From assembly GCF_002836205.1 (NCBI RefSeq), contig NZ_PJBE01000013.1:558001-622000 (forward strand): a stretch of 64,000 nucleotides of DNA, read 5' to 3'. The notes under the pieces were generated by a model. It saw only the letters and a list, made by a program, of their open reading frames with translations. It made no database searches and had not been told where the DNA came from. A program made the translations under genes and the position numbers. This DNA is from Shewanella sp. Choline-02u-19 (GTDB lineage: Bacteria > Pseudomonadota > Gammaproteobacteria > Enterobacterales > Shewanellaceae). This document shows, piece by piece, positions 59,939 to 64,000 of the stretch; the stretch's first letter is position 1; every line of letters starts with the position of its first letter.

Positions 59939-62900
59939 TGTCTTTTAGATTAAAAACTATTCTTGGCATTGCCATTATTGAAGGCTTGCTGTTAATGCTT
60001 CTGGTGTATACCAGTATCGACTATTTAAAATCCTCTAATGAATCTGAAATAGAAAAACGGGCTCAATCAACGGCATTATTGTTTGCTGCCGCCGCAAAAG
60101 ATGCCGTGCTCAGTACCGACTTATCAACGCTGAGTAATTTAGCCAATGAGCTAATTGCAACTAATCAGGTGTTGTATGTGAATGTCTTTAATAGAGATGA
60201 CCTGTTAGTGACCGCAGGAGTGACTGATGGCGCTCATTTAGCGGCGCGTGATAGCAGCGTGACTTATGTTGATGATGGCATTTTGGATATCGAGGCCATG
60301 GTCGCCGAGTCTGGCATTGTTTATGGCAGAGTCGAGCTTGGGGTTGAAATATCAAAGCTTGATATTTTTATTGCTGATGCCACCAAACGATTTCTATTTA
60401 TTGCCGCGTTGGAAATGCTGCTTGTTGCGCTTTTCTCTTGGTTATTGGGTCACTATTTAACCCGAAATCTACAGCAATTGAAATTGGCCTCAACACGTGT
60501 GTTTGCAGGGGAGAAACAAGTCAAAATACCGGTAACATCAGAGGATGAAATAGGCCAAGCTGCCCATGCTTTCAATCAGATGGTTGAACAGATCGATATT
60601 AAAACCCATGCGCTAGAGAATGCCAACACACGCCTGAGTACCATTTTAGGCACCGCATTAGATGGCTATATCATCATCAATACGCGTGGTGAGATAAGCG
60701 AAGTGAACCCTGCTGTTAGCCGCCTTTTTGGTTATAAAGACAGTGAGTTATTAGGCGAAAATGTATCGTTACTTTTACCTTTATCTGAACGGCCCATGCA
60801 TGACGGTTATATCCGTAACTATCTTGAGAGTGGTGACGCTAAAATCATCGGCAAAGGTCGGGAGTTACTGGCGCAACACAAAGAGGGGAAGCTGTTTCCC
60901 ATTGAGCTATCAATCTCAAAAATGATGCTCGATGGCGAGCTACTGTTTTTAGGATTAGTCAAAGATCTTAGTGATGTAAAACGGGCGCTGGTGGCGGCGC
61001 AAAGAACAGAGTCTATTTTGTTAGCCACCTTAGAAGGCAGTAAAGATGCATTAGTCACCATCGATATTGCCGGTAACATTCAAGAGGTAAATGACTCCGC
61101 TTGTTTAATGTTTCATGCCCATCAGCTTGATTTGATTGGTGAATCGATGGAAACTCTATTGTTTAGAGGTGAGGCGAAAATCGCGTTTAGGGGCATGTTA
61201 GAAGAGTATCGTCGCACGGGTGCCGGCAAGGCCATTAAAAATGCCACCGAAATGCACGCGACGGACTTTAGTGGCAAGCCTATCGCAATTGAGCTGACTT
61301 TGATCCCGGTGCAGTTAGGCGACGAAATGCTGTTGACCGCGTTTATTCGTGATATTTCAAGACGTATGGAGTACGAAACTCAGCTTAAGCTGGCAAAAGA
61401 CCAAGCTGAACAGGGCAGTAAAGCAAAATCCCGATTCTTGGCTACCATGAGCCACGAAATTCGCTCTCCTCTTAATGCTGTGCTGGGAAGCGTTGAGCTG
61501 ATGCTGGATTCACGGCTGAATAAAGAGCAACGTATCTATGCCAATACGGCAAAAGAAGCGGGCACGGCGCTGTTAAGTACCATTAACGATATTTTGGATT
61601 TTTCTAAAATTGAAGCTGGGCAGATGTTGTTAGAGCAAAGTGCCTTTTCGGCAGCAAAACTGGTCAGTCAAGTGCTACAGATTTTGTCACCTAAAGCACA
61701 AGATAAAGGGGTTACCTTAGCCAGCTTTGTCAATTCTAATATACCCGAAAGTCTGATTGGAGATGGTCAGCGATTACGCCAAGTGCTACAAAACTTAGTT
61801 GATAATGCGATTAAATTTTCATCCGGTGGTTGCGTGGCTGTCGAGATGTGGTTGCTTGAAGGTACCTCTAGCAAGGTGCAGTTATGCTGTACTGTATCGG
61901 ACCAAGGTATTGGTATTCCCCAAGAAGCACAAGGCACGTTATTTAAGGAGTTCAGCCAGGTTCATGATGGCTACAATACCAACTATAGCGGCACGGGGCT
62001 GGGCCTCGCCATTTGCGCAGAACTTATCAACCGTATGGAAGGCAATATTGCAGTACGGAGTCAACAAGGACGAGGCAGTTGCTTTAGTTTTGATGTCAAA
62101 CTTGAGTTGGACAACACCGAAGTGCTGTTAACGCCTCATATACCCGCTCATGCTCGTGTGTTGCTGGTACATCCCAATACGACCTATTGTGAATTGTTTA
62201 CCAAACAATATAGGCAATATGGGGTAACCGCTATTTGTGTCGATAGCATCGACAACATCTTCAATGTATTAAAGGTGCAAGGTCGTTTTAATTTAGTGTT
62301 GATTGATGAACGCTGCTTAGTCGATCTCAAAGTGGAGCAGGCTAAAGAGATTAAACAATCATTTCTTTATGATGAGGCGCTAATGGCGGCACTCATGACG
62401 GTGGTTGTGCCTGAAGCGTCAAAATTATTGGCAGAGGTGGGCCTTGAGCAAGTGGTTAATAAACCACTAAGCAGAGACATGATGCTTGGCATGCTCAGTG
62501 GTGATCACAGCTTTAATACTGAGTTAAGCAGCGCTGAAGATATGTTGATGAATGAAAGCCAAACTCAATTACCGATTTTGTTAGCAGAAGACAGCCCTGC
62601 AAACCAAATTGTGGCCAGCGCGCTATTAAATAAATCAGGCTTTAAAGTTGAAATTGCTAATAATGGTAAAGAAGCCGTGGCTATGGCAGCGAATAAAGAA
62701 TATGCGTTGATTTTAATGGATATGAGAATGCCTGAAATGGATGGTATTGAAGCCACTGAACATATTTTGCTGCAAAAGCCGCAGCAACGCATCATCGCAA
62801 TGACGGCGAATGTACAAAAAGAGGATGTAGAATTATGCATGAATGCGGGCATGAAGGACTTTGTCCCTAAACCAGTCAATCGCGCACAATTAATTAAAGC

Positions 62901-63579
62901 GGTTAATCGGTGGGTGACAAAGGATCCATCGATGACTCGGGTGTCTTACCAAGCTAATCATCAAGTGAACGGTTATGGTCAATCTTTAGCGGCTGAATGG
63001 GATGATCCTGTTAGAGCTGAGTCCCCTCTGTATACGGCTTCTCCTCAAGCAGATAAAGATCCAATCGAGTGCGTATCAAAGAGGACTCCATCAATATCGA
63101 GTTCTGCGTCTACAATCAGTCAAGAGCCGAATAAAGATGGTTATCAAACTGAGGGACAAAGTTTGACTGAAAAACACGGACGAGATCAGGGTTCAGCAAG
63201 TGACGTTGTTGAAGAGATAAATAGTCAATTACTCGATGAAGCCACGCTTAAAGAGTTAACCAGTATGCTCGGTGAAGAGGCGATGACAAGAATGTTCAGC
63301 GTATTTATTAACGAGGCCGAGGAGCGACTCGGTATATTAAAATCACTGTTAAAAGCCTATCAGTCACTAGGTGAATGTGATCTAGATGAAGTTGACATAC
63401 AGGCGCACACATTAAAAAGTAGTGCGGGCAGTTTTGGTGCTCAAGCGTTAAGCGTGGCAGCTAAAGGGCTTGAATTAAGTGCCAAAGAAGGTGATATTAA
63501 TCAAGTAGTCCAGTTACTTAGTGATGTTATTGATATTGGTGAGAAAACCCTACAGGTGTTTAATGCCCGTTTAACGTAA
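59938..63579 (+). CDS. Hybrid sensor histidine kinase with HAMP, PAS, REC and Hpt domains
   Basis: 1213 residues. TM1 about 6-26, a periplasmic part to about 150, TM2 about 152-172, HAMP (about 175-228), two PAS domains (about 232-350 and 358-475), HisKA with H506 in TMSHEIRSPLNAV, HATPase with NLVDNAIKFS and GTGLGLAIC, a pseudo-receiver (about 730-850), a receiver with D928 in LMDMRMPEMDG, a linker and Hpt with H1157 in AHTLKSSAGSFG. The layout fits SypF/RscS-like or ArcB-like phosphorelay kinases. The binding protein is its likely periplasmic input; the Hpt may feed the LuxO-like regulator and the REC-PP2C protein. Confidence 0.92.
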   Translation: MSFRLKTILGIAIIEGLLLMLLVYTSIDYLKSSNESEIEKRAQSTALLFAAAAKDAVLSTDLSTLSNLANELIATNQVLYVNVFNRDDLLVTAGVTDGAHLAARDSSVTYVDDGILDIEAMVAESGIVYGRVELGVEISKLDIFIADATKRFLFIAALEMLLVALFSWLLGHYLTRNLQQLKLASTRVFAGEKQVKIPVTSEDEIGQAAHAFNQMVEQIDIKTHALENANTRLSTILGTALDGYIIINTRGEISEVNPAVSRLFGYKDSELLGENVSLLLPLSERPMHDGYIRNYLESGDAKIIGKGRELLAQHKEGKLFPIELSISKMMLDGELLFLGLVKDLSDVKRALVAAQRTESILLATLEGSKDALVTIDIAGNIQEVNDSACLMFHAHQLDLIGESMETLLFRGEAKIAFRGMLEEYRRTGAGKAIKNATEMHATDFSGKPIAIELTLIPVQLGDEMLLTAFIRDISRRMEYETQLKLAKDQAEQGSKAKSRFLATMSHEIRSPLNAVLGSVELMLDSRLNKEQRIYANTAKEAGTALLSTINDILDFSKIEAGQMLLEQSAFSAAKLVSQVLQILSPKAQDKGVTLASFVNSNIPESLIGDGQRLRQVLQNLVDNAIKFSSGGCVAVEMWLLEGTSSKVQLCCTVSDQGIGIPQEAQGTLFKEFSQVHDGYNTNYSGTGLGLAICAELINRMEGNIAVRSQQGRGSCFSFDVKLELDNTEVLLTPHIPAHARVLLVHPNTTYCELFTKQYRQYGVTAICVDSIDNIFNVLKVQGRFNLVLIDERCLVDLKVEQAKEIKQSFLYDEALMAALMTVVVPEASKLLAEVGLEQVVNKPLSRDMMLGMLSGDHSFNTELSSAEDMLMNESQTQLPILLAEDSPANQIVASALLNKSGFKVEIANNGKEAVAMAANKEYALILMDMRMPEMDGIEATEHILLQKPQQRIIAMTANVQKEDVELCMNAGMKDFVPKPVNRAQLIKAVNRWVTKDPSMTRVSYQANHQVNGYGQSLAAEWDDPVRAESPLYTASPQADKDPIECVSKRTPSISSSASTISQEPNKDGYQTEGQSLTEKHGRDQGSASDVVEEINSQLLDEATLKELTSMLGEEAMTRMFSVFINEAEERLGILKSLLKAYQSLGECDLDEVDIQAHTLKSSAGSFGAQALSVAAKGLELSAKEGDINQVVQLLSDVIDIGEKTLQVFNARLT

Positions 63580-63716
63580 CGTCATCTGCGAGTATGTAAG
63601 AAAACTGACTGATAACTGCTAGACTTTACTCACTAACCTTTGTCTCTCTTAGCGTAATTGATACGATGATGACAACATATTAAGGTTTGATAATTTATTA
63701 AAGGTTGATTGTTTAT

Positions 63717-64000
63717 ATGGATATAACGAGCTCGTTCAGTGCATTACTCGTAGAAGATAGCATGTCGCTCGGAGCGCTATACACGGAGTACTTACGTGCG
63801 GACGGTGCGAAGGTTACTCATGTTAATCATGGTGAGGATGCGCTAAATGAGTTAAAGCAGTGGCAACCGGACCTGTTAGTGTTAGACATTAAACTTCCCG
63901 ATATGTCTGGTATGGATATTCTTGATATTGTTCAAAAACAGTATCCTGATATTACCGTTATTATGATCACCGCTCATGGCACAATTGGTCTCGCGGTTGA
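63717..64000 (+). CDS. LuxO/NtrC-type response regulator, N-terminal part (cut by the window end)
   Basis: Open frame from ATG 63717 to the end of the window, 94 codons. It is a receiver domain: FSALLVEDSMSLGALYTEYL, LLVLDIKLPDMSGMDILDIV with the phospho-acceptor Asp, and VIMITAHGTIGLAV. The pattern is close to LuxO/SypG, sigma-54 activators with AAA+ and DNA-binding domains; those would lie beyond the window. As the next gene after the hybrid kinase it is the expected activator of the sigma-54 promoter at 56774. The AAA+ part is not visible, so this is partly inference. Confidence 0.75.
   Translation, partial: MDITSSFSALLVEDSMSLGALYTEYLRADGAKVTHVNHGEDALNELKQWQPDLLVLDIKLPDMSGMDILDIVQKQYPDITVIMITAHGTIGLAV

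Overview
This window most likely comes from the chromosome of a marine gammaproteobacterium, probably Shewanella (inference from gene order and protein style; no search was possible). It starts at the end of a chemotaxis operon (cheW, then a DUF2802 gene). Next come a stand-alone FlhB C-terminal homologue, a FliK-like protein, MlaA/VacJ, an RssB-like response regulator and a POT peptide transporter. The main content is two large polysaccharide loci with opposite orientation.

Locus 1 (about 9.2-40.2 kb, plus strand) looks like a Wzx/Wzy-type O-antigen or capsule cluster. It opens with rfaH, a long leader with a perfect ops element (10479-10490) and an intrinsic terminator just before the first gene. 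An SLBB export protein and Wzz follow, then Wzx, rmlB, rmlA, a 3,4-ketoisomerase (fdtA/qdtA type) and a 3-aminotransferase (fdtB/qdtB type). These would make a dTDP-3-amino-3,6-dideoxyhexose. Between the isomerase and the aminotransferase sits an acyl-building module: a FabG-like reductase, a GNAT acyltransferase, a B12-dependent methylmalonyl-CoA mutase, its MeaB/ArgK GTPase chaperone and a FabH-like ketosynthase. The simplest reading is that succinyl-CoA becomes methylmalonyl-CoA, is condensed and reduced to a 2-methyl-3-hydroxyacyl group, and is then attached to the amino sugar. I consider this the most interesting system in the window. The rest of locus 1 holds glycosyltransferases, an asparagine-synthetase-like protein, an EpsG-like Wzy, a 4-ketosugar reductase with its PglC-like phosphoglycosyl transferase, ugd, a UDP-GlcA epimerase, galU and a WbpM/PglF-type dehydratase.

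Locus 2 (about 43.4-56.6 kb, minus strand) is an exopolysaccharide operon. In transcription order it has a STAS protein, a Wza lipoprotein, a GNVR chain-length protein, a polymerase/ligase, a flippase, a GT2, a three-domain GT26/phosphoglycosyl transferase, a degenerate nucleotidyltransferase-like protein, TagD and a TagB/F-like glycerophosphotransferase. A textbook sigma-54 promoter lies before the STAS gene. Next to it (56.9-64.0 kb) are an RsbW-like kinase, a REC-PP2C phosphatase, a small coupled protein, a PhnD-like periplasmic binding protein, a hybrid kinase with Hpt and a LuxO/NtrC-like regulator cut by the window end. This resembles the syp regulation of symbiosis polysaccharide in Vibrio fischeri.

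Intergenic spaces across the window are filled with two families of degenerate repeats. Class 1 has words like RAGCCGGTT, AGACGGTT and GCTGAGACG. Class 2 is a roughly 90-bp unit rich in CGTAAGCGAAGCGTTCCG. They begin at, or even supply, the stop codons of several genes, mostly in the sense orientation. A composite class 1/class 2 block occurs twice in inverted orientation about 42 kb apart, both times between convergent genes. Two four-helix-bundle (23S rRNA IVP family) genes lie inside such repeats.
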